From: Stomoxys calcitrans
Lineage: Eukaryota; Arthropoda; Insecta; Diptera; Muscidae
Reading direction: 5' to 3'
Length of the DNA stretch: 64,000 nt
Assembly (NCBI RefSeq): GCF_963082655.1
Contig: NC_081553.1
Coordinates: forward strand, 152,750,941-152,814,940
Below the pieces are notes generated by a model that was given only the letters and a program-made list of their open reading frames with translations, had not been told where the DNA came from and did not search any database. This document shows, one piece after another, positions 1 through 10,090 of this stretch. The number at the start of each line of letters is the position of its first letter. The stretch's first letter is position 1. The position numbers and the translations under genes were made by a program.

Positions 1-1484
1 AGTAGTTCTTTTCAGCAGGAGATACAAGTTGCCTACAGTGGAACCTGTCTCCTAGGGTGGAGAGCAAGTCTCATTTACGGAAAGCGCGAAATACCTGAGT
101 GTTTTGCTGGACAGAAAATTGAACTTCAAATCCAACATTTTCGAAAGGGCAAGAAATGCCACTCTTGCCCAATACACCTGCGAGAGAGCCATTGGCAAAA
201 GTTGGGAGTTTAGACCACGTGTCTTGGATTGGGTATATACTGCAGTTGTCAGACCTATTATGCTATATGGTATTGTGGTCTAGTGGACGGCGCTTCAAAA
301 ATCCACCTACTGCTCAATACTTAACCGGATCCAAAGGATGGCTTGTTTGTGCATCACAGTCGCACTGAGGATGACACCATCTGATGCACTGAATTTAATG
401 CTACATCTTGTGGTTACCCAAATTGCAGTGACCACTGCCGTGAGGTTGAGAGAGCTTTCGCATTTGTCATGTGGCGGCTACGGACACTGTGTTATCCTTA
501 AAACAATATCCGATGTTCCAGGCAGTGTGGATTACACCCCACCTGAGCCGCTTTTTGATAAAAATTACTGTACCTCTATTCCTGATAAAACCGATTGGAA
601 CTACGATATCCCTGTTAACAGAAGTTACATAGACTATACGGATGGTTCCAAACTAAACGACCAGGTGGGCTTTGGGGTGTACCCTAAGGATCTAGAACTG
701 GTCATGTCGAAGAGGTTACCCGACCACGGCAGTGTGTATCAAGCGGAGATCCTTGCAATTAAGGAAGTGGTGGAATGGCTAAGATATAATGTCAGTACGA
801 CGATTGTCATTACGAAGATTGGCATAAATATCTTCTCAGACAGGCAGTCATTAAAATCCTGGAGAACGTATTTCTGAACACAAAAACCGCCCTCGACTGT
901 AGCAGATCTCTCAACGAGATGACTGAACAGTTCAAAATTCACCTCTTCTGGATGCAAGGCCACAGAGATGTCCCAGGGAATTCTAAAGCAGAAGAGCTTG
1001 CGAGACTAGGAACTACATTGCACATTCCAGGGATACTGTAATCTGCGGGCATGCCTCTAGCGACATGCAAGCTAAGTTTTCTGGAACAGGCCCGAAGGAT
1101 AACGAATGATAGATGGTCACAAAAAGAGGGCTGTGAGCATTCCAATACTATATGGCCTCATCTAGACTAGAAGAGGTCTACTGCTTTGCTGTCATTGGCT
1201 AGAACAGACGTCTCAGTCATTGTGTCCGTCTTGACAGGTCACTGTCTAATCGGAAAACATGCTGACAGACTGAAGGTTGCCTGCAACGACTTTTGCAGAA
1301 GTTGTAGGGACATCGAAGAAGAAGAGACTATAGAACACCTTCTGTGTGTGTGTCCCGCACTAGCAGTTAGAGAACCACTTTAGGTTCTCATTTCTTTGAG
1401 AACCTGTCTGATTAAGCGGATGTGAACATTCGCAAGTTATTGGTCTTTTTAAAGCGATCTGGACGGTTCAACGGTAGGAACTAG
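1..1484 (+). pseudogene. LINE A copy 1: end of ORF2 (RT thumb, RNase H, zinc knuckle)
   Basis: This is the 3' part of ORF2 of an RNase H-bearing non-LTR retrotransposon (I/LOA/R1 group by architecture; exact clade uncertain). Broken frames read through the region after the RT palm (1-500), then an RNase H domain with the first catalytic aspartate in a YTDGSKL motif at 635-655. Further RNase H features are an AEILAIKE helix near 744-767, an IFSD motif near 829-840 and a GHRDVPGNSKAEELA end near 960-1004, where the usual final AD reads AE. A C-terminal zinc knuckle of the CX2C...HX4C type lies near 1291-1356. The stop is at 1482-1484. There are several frameshifts, for example near 850 and 1380, so it is dead. 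Its 5' part lies outside the window. Confidence 0.85.
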
Positions 1485-1577
1485 GAGGCATCTTCCTTCT
1501 TCTGATCTTGTGGTATCACAATGGACGAAAACGTCTAGGTGAGTCTGATGGCAGACTGGCACTTAAACCTAACCTAT
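1485..1577 (+). repeat. LINE A 3' UTR with CCTAA-type tail
   Basis: Short 3' untranslated end of LINE A. It contains TGGTATCACAATGGACGAAA at 1511-1530, then GTGAGTCTGATGG, and ends in CCTAACCTA. The same end occurs on the minus strand at 22124-22200 and 28263-28340, and as a decayed copy at 62990-63063. The SINE at 37481-37742 carries a close relative of this tail. Confidence 0.8.
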
Positions 1578-1795
1578 TTGTATCGACAACGTTTTATTTT
1601 TCTGCAGTACTACCAAAGAGGTAGCGCAATACCCTTACGGTAGTTTTGTTAATTACCCTACCGGTAGTTATGTTAACTGTCATACCGGAGTTGCACCAAC
1701 CCCTTACAGTTAGTTGTGCTAACTATCCTTCTGGCAGTTAGTATTGCATACAAAAACTTCACATACCCCTAAAGAATTCGCTTATTGTCCTATAT
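1578..1795. repeat. Imperfect short tandem repeats beside LINE A end
   Basis: Between about 1620 and 1745 there are four to five diverged copies of a roughly 30 bp motif of the type CCCTACCGGTAGTTATGTTA. The stretch is mirrored at 21905-22110. No coding signal. Confidence 0.6.
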
Positions 1796-1890
1796 CATCA
1801 TTAAGAAAATGATGTCGGCAGGTTAGAGGATGCGTTGAAGACTACTAATGTTTAGTAGGGTTCAAATCTCCCCTCGAGAAAAACAAAGGA
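1796..1890 (+). other. tRNA-Ser-like insertion, present only in the left arm
   Basis: About 95 bp are present here but missing at the matching site near 21903, where the flanks are joined directly. Bases 1812-1877 resemble a decayed tRNA: an A-box-like GGCAGGTTAGAGGATGCG, an anticodon-arm-like ACTACTAATGTTTAGT, and a B-box-like GGGTTCAAATCTCCC. The pattern is closest to a type II (serine-like) tRNA. It could be a SINE head or a tRNA pseudogene. No intact cloverleaf was confirmed. Confidence 0.4.
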
Positions 1891-2459
1891 TTAATTTTAA
1901 AGCGTAATAAGTCGAGAGAGAAAAACTCGAGGGAGAGCAACAGAAAGAAGAAGAAGGACACTCGACCGACCACACGCTTAAAGCAATTTTTATTTTTGGT
2001 AGCATAACATAAACTAGACAATAACCTCAACACCAACGTTGGTTGTCATAACAGCAAAGTTGCGGTTGGCATAAAAATAGGTTGAGGCAACAAATCTGTT
2101 TTCTGTTCTTTAACACTTCCTAATCAGTGAATATGTTTTAATTATGTAAAAGTTTTTATTAAAAGAGGTAAAGAGAAAGAGAACAAATGAGTGAACATAG
2201 ATTTAACATGATCTATTTTACAGAAAATCATATCAGTACTTATAAACATAGTCTTACTTTTGGGACTGTATGGTTAAAACTCTACTATCTACTGATTTTT
2301 TTAACACGAAAAATCACAGTTTTTCGAAAAACCAAAAGTTAGAATTATGAGGGGATGCAACCAGATTTAGTATTAATATAGCACTGTTTTCATTAATTTT
2401 TAAATTTCCTTTCCATTCTATTTTTACAAATCTTAAGGGCCAAGAAATCGACCAGTTTG
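1891..2459. repeat. AT-rich non-coding spacer duplicated at 21311-21904
   Basis: No coding signal. The sequence is present in inverted orientation at 21311-21904, with small differences. It contains a purine-rich stretch near 1910-1960 and GTTGGTTGTCATA-type repeats near 2035-2090. Confidence 0.6.
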
Positions 2460-3065
2460 CCATCAGCACCTGAACTACAAGTGGTTATCCTGGATCGGAA
2501 CAATCCTGAAGGCACAGAAAGATGGCGATGATCGAAGAGAAGATTCTTTGAGCTCTATAGGAAGCCATTGGAAAAGGCGTGGGTGTCTCCTTCGCGGCTT
2601 TCGATGGACCCAAGTTGCAAAAGACAGTCGAGGTTATTGGATGCGGAAATCAGAATGCATTAGATTTTCTTTCAACCTGCATCAGTGGCCTAAACCCCCT
2701 TTGGTCTGGCATGAAGATAGAGCTGGTCCCGATTGATTCCTCCTCCTGTATTGGAGGATGAGGCCATACTAAGGTTGCTTAAAGGATAGCACAAACATTT
2801 TCCAGCGAAGGACTGGACGATGTTAAGGGACGAGCGAAGGATAAAACTAGCGGCGGAAAGAGGTGTGCAACAGGCTTTTTAAAATGCCTGCGAAGAAGTC
2901 TGAAGGCATCCAAAGACATTCGGGCTCGCTTTCAAATTTACACGGCGTGTCATTACGAACAGCCTTTCAATTCTACAATTAGCACGTGTATAACCCTGTT
3001 GAAAGAGTGCGTAAATAACGCCTTCGAAAATACCACTGAAAACAGCCCTCTTTCTCTTAATTTTT
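2460..3065 (+). pseudogene. ORF1-like retroelement fragment (family C), copy 1
   Basis: Broken frames encode a segment beginning like VVILDRNNPEG, then a stretch with GKGVGVSFAAFDGPK (2579 frame) and CGNQNALDFLSTCISGLNPL, then a KHFPAKDWTML-like stretch. The pattern (LDRN...P, then AFDG and a W/DW end) resembles the conserved domain of dipteran LINE ORF1 proteins seen in LINE A here (DUF4780-like), but the match is from memory and weak. An inverted copy lies at 20762-21310 and a shorter piece at 36608-36778. Many frameshifts make it non-functional. Confidence 0.4.
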
Positions 3066-3099
3066 GGAATCTCTTAAATTACAATAAAAATTGATCGGT

Positions 3100-3305
3100 T
3101 TTTTGGTTAATTTTTTTTTTCATTTCATTTTTTTTTACCATTTTTATTTGTGATGCATTTACCTTTTGCAGCCAAGTTGGGTTTGAACATGGGATCTCTC
3201 ATTTGCTAGTCAGTTGCGCTACCAACTCAGCCAACCAATTGCTTATAATGTGCGCTGCTAAAGGTAAACGAATACAATTGCTTTAGAACAAACCGCGCCA
3301 AACTG
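3100..3305 (-). repeat. tRNA-derived SINE (family T), copy 1
   Basis: Read on the minus strand, 3233-3216 is an A-box-like TGGCTGAGTTGGTAGCGC and 3188-3179 is a B-box-like GTTCAAACCC, about 27 bp apart as in a tRNA promoter. A tRNA-unrelated body with GCAAAAGGTAAATG and an A-rich ATGGTAAAAAAAAATG tail follows. Related copies are at 7362-7492 (plus), 12640-12725 and its tandem repeats (minus), and 35813-35945 (minus). Confidence 0.65.
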
Positions 3306-3823
3306 GCTTGACGATAAAAAAAATATACACAATGTACCATGCCAGCGTGTGCCGTTAATGAGATATGCATTATATAATTTTAAAATATCAAAATTTTGAC
3401 TTGGTTCTTTTCAACAATTTTTTAATTACTCAATTTTTAAACTTAATGCTTTAAATTTCACACAAATTGTGACAGTATATGTATGCACAGAATAAAAAAG
3501 AATCATGTCTCTATATTTAGCGGTTTAAAAATGCCATTGTTTCCAATAAGAAAAATATTTTTTTTCCAACTAAATACAAACACCGTGATACTTACACAAG
3601 CGAGAGATCGGCTCAGCAATCTCATGGACGGAGAGGATTTATCACTCTTTTTTGATACGCAACGCACACAGTGACAAGGTGAAAACAATACACATCAAAA
3701 AACTGCAAAGTTTGAGACAAAAACAACAAACAAACACAACAGAGATTGGTTTGTTAACAGAACCCAACCGAACATTCCATCTAACCCCTTGAATGGTTAC
3801 TGTCGTTAGGACCCAAATATGCG
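3306..3823. other. AT-rich stretch with no recognised feature
   Basis: Only short opposing ORFs of about 60 codons are present, with no domain or codon signal. It is absent from the corresponding place in the right arm, so it is either an insertion here or a deletion there. Confidence 0.5.
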
Positions 3824-4896
3824 TTGCCTACAACAACAACGACGTGTCAATTGTTTGATGTATTGGCCGAAGGTGAAGAGTGCGTTCAAACAATTGTGGA
3901 CAGAGAGCAACAGGAAAATGCACGAATAAATCTAGTCACACTTATAGACGACAATTTGAAAAAAAAGATACACATGCGAAATAAATTCATACTTGGCACA
4001 GTGGGGGAAACAAGACTTTTTAAAGGCAAATAAAGATAATTTAACTGTATCAGCAAATAAAGGAGGCAAAACCGTAGCATTGCAAAAAAATTACTACGAT
4101 ACAAAAATGTGAGGCATACTGGGGGACATATGTACATACAAACGCCTGAAAAGGGATCCCACTTCAGGCAAAAAATAAAAAATTAGTAGACAAACTATTC
4201 AATATGGATATAATTAGCATAACGAACAAAAATTTGTTGACGAATTACACCGCTATTGCTCCAAGAATTTATGGCTTACCCAAAATCCATAATAACTTGA
4301 CTAGAGATTCACAATACAACATAAAATACGGGATAGAATTCAATTCAAAAATCAATAATAAGGAAATCAGAGATAATGAGGTCTTAGGTATTTCGATGTT
4401 GTGTCTCTATTTCCAAGCATACCAGTTAATTTAGCCATAAATACTATAATCGAAAAATGGAATGACATCCAGGAGCACACAAAGATACCAAAGGACTTAT
4501 TTATAGACTGGGAGACTCATAAATTATTATTCGAATCATCCGAGAAGAATATATATATAATACGGCTTCTAATTTCATCGACAGAGTACTAAAAATCAGT
4601 GACAAAATATATCATCAAGAAAACGAAAGGAAAATTCAACAAATACTTCGATTAAGGACCTTATAAAATTCGTCAAGAATATAACAACGAACAACGACAT
4701 GGAACCAACACCAAAAATCTTCAAGAAAACGACGTATATTCCAGGCTTTTCGGAAAGGCTTACAAATTCCAATATATATAACAGGGAAAAATACCAGCTG
4801 GCTCTAAAAAGCCACAACATACTAAATAGTCTATTCAGCAGGACTAAATCAAGGATGAAAAAGGAGGACAAATCAAATGTAGTTTATAAGATTAAG
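3824..4896 (+). pseudogene. Penelope-like retroelement, copy 1 (RT core deleted)
   Basis: Fragments in order: an N-terminal stretch, ANKGGKTVALQKNYYDTKM near 4050-4110, TYKRLKRDPT near 4136-4165, APRIYGLPKIH near 4258-4290, then VNLAINTIIEKWNDIQEHTK near 4424-4483. Penelope elements encode an RT followed by a GIY-YIG endonuclease. At about 4505 the sequence jumps from palm 2 to a region downstream of the catalytic core, so the active-site motifs are missing. The linker follows (IPGFSERL near 4738), and the frame ends at SNVVYKIK, where the GIY-YIG domain would begin; there it is fused to unrelated repeat at 4897. Copy 2 at 19434-20566 keeps the RT core. Confidence 0.8.
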
Positions 4897-6040
4897 CTGG
4901 GGATCAAGACATTCAGGGCTTCGGGTCCTGTTCAGAGCCACACTAAATTATTTTTTTAATGATTATCTACTTTCAAATTCATATTTTAAAACTACCACTT
5001 GGGATAGCACATTATTAAAGATCCGCAGATCCTTCGTGTGTCTATCCCAATCGAAAAGGCAAAAAGTGTATTCTGCTACCAAAGACCTTTTATTGCTGTC
5101 CTATTCTATCCTGATCAGCCTTCATATAATACTTTTAATTTCTTTTTGTTTTTGGTAGAATGGGGGATGGGGATTGCATTCTGATAAATCCTTTCATTTG
5201 AGTGCAATATGTTCTCAGTCGTCCTACATGACAGTATGGTGTTGTTTGTATTGGGAGGGAAGGGTAGGTCCCCCAACGCTAAGACCTAGTCCTGAGTCCT
5301 TTATTGTTGCGATCTACATGTCCTGCTGAACGGCAGGGGTTGGGGAGGGCTAGTTGTCACCTTGGATCAAATTCTTATAACATATGTGTACTCAACTTCC
5401 AAACTTTCATTTAATACCCATATTGTCCCAATCGGTAAATATGTCCTGTTGAGGGGTTTTTGGGGCGAGGGGGAGAAGTCCCTTCAGATAACAAGGAATC
5501 CTTTTTCATGGCAGATTTTTACACTGCTTTTGAATAGCTTTCATTTGATATGCATATTGCCCCAATTGATAAATATGCCCTACTGGGGATTTTGGAGGGT
5601 GGGGCGACACCTCAGATACAAAGGAATACATTTTTATGTCAGATTTGTGAACTACTTTCAAATACCTTTCAGTTGATACCCATATTGTACAAAGCAGTTA
5701 AAATGTCCTGTTGGGGAGTTTTGTGGGGGTGGGGGATTCTCCCGAACACTTAGAGTGAAATTGATATTATGCCAATTTCGTACTCTACTCTTAAATATCT
5801 TATATTTGATATTGTCCCAATCGGTAAACATGTCCGTTCGGGTGGGTTTTGGGATGGGGCGTCCCCCTAGGTTATTTGACCCCAAAGTTTCAAACCAATT
5901 TCGAGTTTTTGGGGCATCAAAAGGTGGCATACAAAATGTCGCTTAAATCAGCACCCATCTCCGAGATCTGAAGTTTTCGAAATTTGGAGCAAGGGGGAGG
6001 TTCCGCCCTCGGATATCAAAATATTGGACCAAATATATTT
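4897..6040 (-). repeat. Minisatellite-bearing Helitron-like element, left-arm copy
   Basis: Successive 150-170 bp units each contain a motif like TTTCATTTGATACCCATATTG, then CGGTAAATATGTCC, then a G-rich GGGGTTTTGGGG stretch. The far end (5940-6015) contains the CACCCATCTCCGAGATCTG and GGTTCCGCCCTCGGATATCA pair that is also near the 5' end of the better-preserved element at 38108-39343. Part (about 5030-5680) is duplicated in inverted orientation at 12730-13380 and in the two other tandem units. All ORFs here are by-products of the repeat. Confidence 0.6.
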
Positions 6041-6665
6041 GGACCCGACCACCCGAGAAAAAAAATTGATATGATCAGATTCAAATATAACTCGGATAAA
6101 ATATAGTTGAATCTAATTAGATCCAAATGGATCTGGTTCATTCAATTATATATAAATATATCTGATTCTATATATAACTATATCTGGTAGAGGATATACT
6201 GTTGTTGTTGAAGTAGTTTATTGTGTTCTATCTTTCGTCTGCTTGATTCTGTTGAGTGTCAAGACTCAGGAACTCTGCGGCTCTCTTGTAGCGCTGAACC
6301 TCACGCTCTAGATCATGTAGATCTAGCTTAAGGCTTCTGGGCGGTGGATATCTATCCACAAAATGATGATTTGGATGGTCTCTGCGATAACAGCGCAAAA
6401 GGTATTGCTAAGACAGCATATACTTATGTCTTCGCACTGGTAGGATTTTTGTCTCCTGATGGAGGTGGTCCACATGAGAACTGATGAGACAGTTCTCATG
6501 TGGACCATATCCATATAATTGGATATGGAACCAGGTATAATTATATCTGCTATATATAATTATATCCAAAGAGATATGCTATGTATAACTATATCTGGCC
6601 TTGGATATAATTAAATCTGGCTTTAGATTTAATTAAATCTTGGGCTATATATATGTATTTCCTGC
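6041..6665. repeat. AT-rich repeats flanking a non-AT insert and foldback
   Basis: 6041-6190 and 6507-6665 are related AT-rich sequences built from TATAACTATATCTGG and TAATTAAATCTGG-like motifs. They are interrupted by 6200-6506, a piece with normal base composition that begins with GTTGTTGTTGAAGTAG and ends in a perfect hairpin at 6467-6506. I could not identify the insert; on the minus strand it would end in CTACTTCAACAACAAC, which resembles a retroelement end. Confidence 0.45.
6467..6506. repeat. Perfect 17 bp foldback
   Basis: GGTCCACATGAGAACTG at 6467-6483 and its exact reverse complement at 6490-6506, separated by 6 bp. It sits at the junction between the unidentified insert and AT-rich repeat. 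Confidence 0.9.
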
Positions 6666-7361
6666 GCTACAAATAACTGAATTTCGTTCTTTCAGTGTTT
6701 TAACGTAAATGTGAATATGTTATTTTATATATATACAATATAAAATAATATTTTCACATAAGTAATCCTAAACTATTAGGCATTTTACTAATAAAGTTTC
6801 CAATTCTGAGAAGAAAAAGTTCGGCTGGGCCAAATCTTGGGAACCCACCACCAAAGTTGAAGGGCATAATTTTATTCTACATACCAAACTTCTAACTAAG
6901 CAGCATAAATTAAAGATTTTGGGAACCAAACAAGGATGATCGAGAGACAGGTTTACATGGGAGCTATATCTAGTTATAGACCGATATACACCGTACTTGG
7001 CACAGAACACCACATGCCAAATCGGACATAAACTGCAATTTCCGGGGGCCCAAGAAGTCAAATCGGGGGTTCGGTCAATATGGCAACCAAATCAAAATAT
7101 GGTCCGATCTGGACCACATTCAACAAAAAGATGTAGGGGTCTGCCAAAACTAACTGTTTTAATTTTATCAAAATGGGATAAAAAATTCTCCTTTTATGGG
7201 CTCAATACTCTACACATGAACGATATGTTGGGTGTGAGTGTAACCCGAACACAAAGAGTAAACTCAAATTCATAACAACTATCCAAGAGTAGGCAAAAAA
7301 AAGCAAGGAGTATTGACAAGGGCAAAAGACGATGCTGTTTGTTCTAAACTTTACCAGTTGT
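6666..7361. repeat. Dispersed-repeat region, no gene recognised
   Basis: 6940-7160 contains a short dispersed repeat also seen at 8150-8470, 33000-33500 and 34190-34620 (ACATGGGAGCTATATCTAGT, then ACCGATATA and a GTCAAATCGGGG-type piece). The remainder is AT-rich and unrecognised. It has no counterpart in the right arm. Confidence 0.4.
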
Positions 7362-7492
7362 ATTTGTTTACATTTAGCCCCGCACACTTTAAACATTTGG
7401 TTGGCTGAGTAGCACATCTGAAGGACCCATGTTTAACCCCACTGGCGGCAAAAAGTAAAGGAAGTACACTTATATTTAAAAATAGTAAAAAA
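7362..7492 (+). repeat. tRNA-derived SINE (family T), copy 2
   Basis: An A-box-like TTGGCTGAGTAGCAC at 7401-7415 is followed by ACCCATGTTTAACCCC near 7426-7440 in the B-box position, then GGCGGCAAAAAGTAAAGG and an A-rich end. Orientation is opposite to the truncated copies at 12640-12725, as expected from the inverted arms. A MITE is inserted just after its A-rich end. Confidence 0.55.
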
Positions 7493-7494
7493 TA

Positions 7495-7720
7495 TTGGGT
7501 TTCCCAAAAAGTAATTGCGGATTTTTTAAAAGAAAGTAAATGCATTTTTAATAAAACTTAGAATGAACTTTAATCAAATATACTTTTTTTGTAAAGCAAG
7601 CTAAAAGTAGCAGCTGATAACTGACAGAAGAAAGAATGCAATTACAGAGTCACAAGCTGTGAAAAAATTTGTCAACGCCGACTATGTGAAAAATCCGCAA
7701 TTACTTTTTGGGCAACCCAA
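7495..7720. mobile_element. Mariner-type MITE, left-arm copy
   Basis: A 226 bp non-coding element with terminal inverted repeats beginning TTGGGTTGCCCAAAAAGTAA, extending through about 30 bp, and flanked by TA on both sides (7493-7494 and 7721-7722). The inverted arm has the corresponding empty site with one TA near 12650, so insertion followed the arm duplication. TA targets and these ends fit the Tc1/mariner superfamily. It has no transposase. Confidence 0.9.
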
Positions 7721-7819
7721 TAAGAGTTTAATTAACAACAACAACTTTTAGCAGTATAATAAGCAAAAAAAAAACAACAGCAATTTTTTTTTTCAAATTT
7801 ATGATTTTTTATTCAATTA

Positions 7820-7980
7820 GATATTATTATATGTAATAGGATCTATTAATATCAGGGATAAATTCGAGATCCAATTGTATCAGATTGTATCCAACTAGAT
7901 CTAATTTAATGCAAGTAGATCGAATTATATATAACCTTTTTTCGGATTGGGTATATATATATATATATATATATATACCC

Positions 7981-8051
<71 letters not shown>
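7820..8051. repeat. Half of a TA-rich palindrome plus TA microsatellite
   Basis: 7820-7950 matches the left arm of the perfect palindromes at 12206-12552, 15099-15471 and 18019-18465. Here it runs into about 100 bp of TA repeat (7952-8051, interrupted by ACCCA and GTA), and the second palindrome arm is absent. Unrelated sequence follows from 8052. Confidence 0.8.
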
Positions 8052-8053
<2 letters not shown>

Positions 8054-8470
8054 GAATGTTTTAGGAAAAATTTTTTAGCGGTACCCCTTAAAATGTTTTA
8101 AGATTTCCAAAATTTAAGCACAATTGGAAAATGTTAAATGTTCGGTTAATATACCTCCGATATAAACCGATGTCTTGATTTGACTTTCGAGCCTCTAGAG
8201 AGCGCAATTCTTATGCGATTTGAATAAACATTATTTTAACGACATCTCCTATGACCTTCCACATACGTGCCAAATATGGTCTGAATCGGTCCATAACCTT
8301 ATATAGCTCCCATATAAACCCATCTCCCCATTTAATTCTTGAGTCACTATAGGGCTCAATTCTTAACCAATGGCATTTTTCACAATGACTTCTACTATGG
8401 TCTCCAACATCTAAACCAAGTATGGTCCGAATCGGTCGATAACCTGAAATAGCTCCAATAGCTTGGGAAT
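8052..8470. repeat. Dispersed repeat with TATAGCTCCCATATAAAC motif
   Basis: 8150-8470 contains the phrase ATGGTCTGAATCGGTCCATA followed by ATATAGCTCCCATATAAACC. This unit recurs at 33000-33500 and 34190-34620, and inverted at 11990-12205. I recall such repeats as very common in calyptrate fly genomes. No coding capacity. Confidence 0.55.
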
Positions 8471-8765
8471 TTTTATCCATTACTCTTTTTTGCCAATAAA
8501 GAGATATCTGGTAAAAAAAATATTCAGGCCGAACTTCATGCTTTTACTTGTTTTCTCGCGATTCGTTTGCCAAGTCATTGACAACAGCTATTTTCCCTTT
8601 ATAAAATCAGCTGTTTTCAATGACTTTGCGAACGAATCGAGTGACAAACAGAAAAAAAGTTTGTGCTTATCGGCACGCCACTTGGGCTCGACTATAAAAA
8701 GGAGGCTTCTTATCATTGAGCTTAAATTTCAATCAAATCCACTCTACTACGCTTTCGCAACGTAG
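8463..8765 (+). other. 100-codon ORF of unknown standing
   Basis: An open frame of 100 codons that is also intact at 11720-12022, 14613-14915 and 17533-17835 (minus). It reads across a foldback (8559-8639). The copies differ by substitutions between the two arms and the three tandem copies are identical. I recognise no domain. Conservation follows from recent duplication and does not show selection, so it is probably a chance ORF. Confidence 0.25.
8559..8639. repeat. 31 bp foldback, left-arm copy
   Basis: 8559-8589 and 8609-8639 are imperfect reverse complements around the core CAAGTCATTGA and TCAATGACTT, with a 19 bp loop. The same structure, with one mismatch in 33 bp, lies at 11844-11928 and in the two other tandem units. 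Confidence 0.85.
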
Positions 8766-9206
8766 AAAAAATGTCACCTTTGTAATGTAACCTTCTCTCC
8801 AATAGCTCCGATAGTGTGTACGTTCGTTGAGCTTTCCCTTCTTCTCGTTAGCACAAACTTGGATATTCACACTCTACTAAATAAATGTTTATCTATGGCA
8901 AAGATAGCCATTTAAACTTCCTGACACACATATTGTTTTGGCCCGTCTAAGGGTGGGAAAGTTAAAAAATAATACCGCAAACGACTGCAACGAAATTCCT
9001 ATATTTTATTTATCTGTATTTTAAGGACCGATAGGTTGTCATAACAAAGATAAATGCTGCATGATGGCGTCTCCATTCAGTTGATCCAATTGCAAACAAC
9101 CAATAGATGGCGCTAATTTAAATGTTATTACCATACGCTTGGAGTGGCTAAACGCCTATTACATTGATCATCATGTGGTAGTTGCCTATAAATTACTATA
9201 TGACTA
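8766..9206. repeat. Non-coding end of the left arm
   Basis: Matches 11313-11719 in inverted orientation, including the stretch around 9055-9125 (AAATGCTGCATGATGGCGTC). No coding signal. Confidence 0.6.
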
Positions 9207-10090
9207 CCTATTAAATAGTCATCATTTGGTCTTTTGTAAATCAAATCACATTGTCATATTAAACGATTTTATGTCTGTAGGTCATTATGATTGATCGACT
9301 GTTTCGGGGTGGGGTGGTTCGCTAGATATAAGAGCAGAAAAAAGATATCAGATTCGCAGTCCACAACCTTATAGCTTTAATTTAACCCCATATTATCATG
9401 ATTTGTGCATATAGCCGTTTGGTGGAGGGCATCTATAGGAGGGTTTTACGCCACACCCCATTTGATCACAAATTTGAATGACGCACTCCAGTCAAAAATA
9501 TCCCCCATTGTTTTAACTGGTCAAATAACCTATTGGAGGCGATTTTTGGAGGTAAAGCATTACCTAGATTTTTGGACACAAAGTTTATTGTCATATTCGT
9601 CATCAGCCTCCAAATGTTTGTTTGTTTGTGGGTTTGTAAATTTGTATGTTCCGTATAGACTCAAAAACGGCTGAACCGATTTCTTAGACATTTTCACAGA
9701 TTGTGGGGAGGGGTCCGGAAGAAGCAATCGGGACAATATGGGACTCAAATGAAATGTATTCAAGAGTAGAATACAAATTTAATATCAAAATTTGGGTCCA
9801 GGTACCTACGCGGCTGTCCGAACCCCAAAACCCATTCAAATAAACATATTGGACGATAATGACAATATGGAACTTGAATGAAACGTATTCGGGAGTAGAT
9901 TACGAATATGGTCAGGAAGGAGGAATAGGCTTTATAAATTGTTGATATTCAAAGTCAATGAATATGACATTTAAAGTTGTGTCCAGGGAATCCGGGGGCT
10001 AATCCAACCCCAAAAGTTTCTCAAAAGACATATTGGAGGTATATATCAATATGGGACTCAAATGAAAGGTATTCGGGAGAAGATTACGAA
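9207..10090 (+). repeat. Spacer: truncated minisatellite/Helitron-like copy
   Basis: From about 9596 it shows the element's head motifs (TTTGTTTGTTTGTG, then GACTCAAAAACGGCTGAACCG and TTTTCACAGATTGTGG), then CAATATGGGACTCAAATGAAA-type units at 150-180 bp spacing. 9207-9595 contains the same kinds of motifs in a different order and nothing coding. Confidence 0.5.

Larger units (their letters stand above)
1..9206 (+). repeat. Left arm of a large inverted duplication
   Basis: The order of elements here is repeated in reverse complement between 11313 and 23124. Matching landmarks include position 1 with 23124, the ORF1-like fragment 2480-3060 with 20765-21310, the Penelope fragment ending at 4896 with 19434, the 5030-5680 minisatellite with 12730-13380, and 8460-9206 with 11313-12020. 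The arm is cut by the window edge, so the true duplication is longer. Insertions private to this arm include about 95 bp at 1796-1890, the stretch 3066-3820, about 1.7 kb around 5690-7360 and the MITE at 7495. Homology stops at 9206. Seen by eye; percent identity was not computed. Confidence 0.85.

Noticed and set aside
5362..5930. ORFs of 90-104 codons in the minisatellite element
   Set aside because: They occur on both strands and in all frames of a 150-170 bp repeat, with no shared protein between units.
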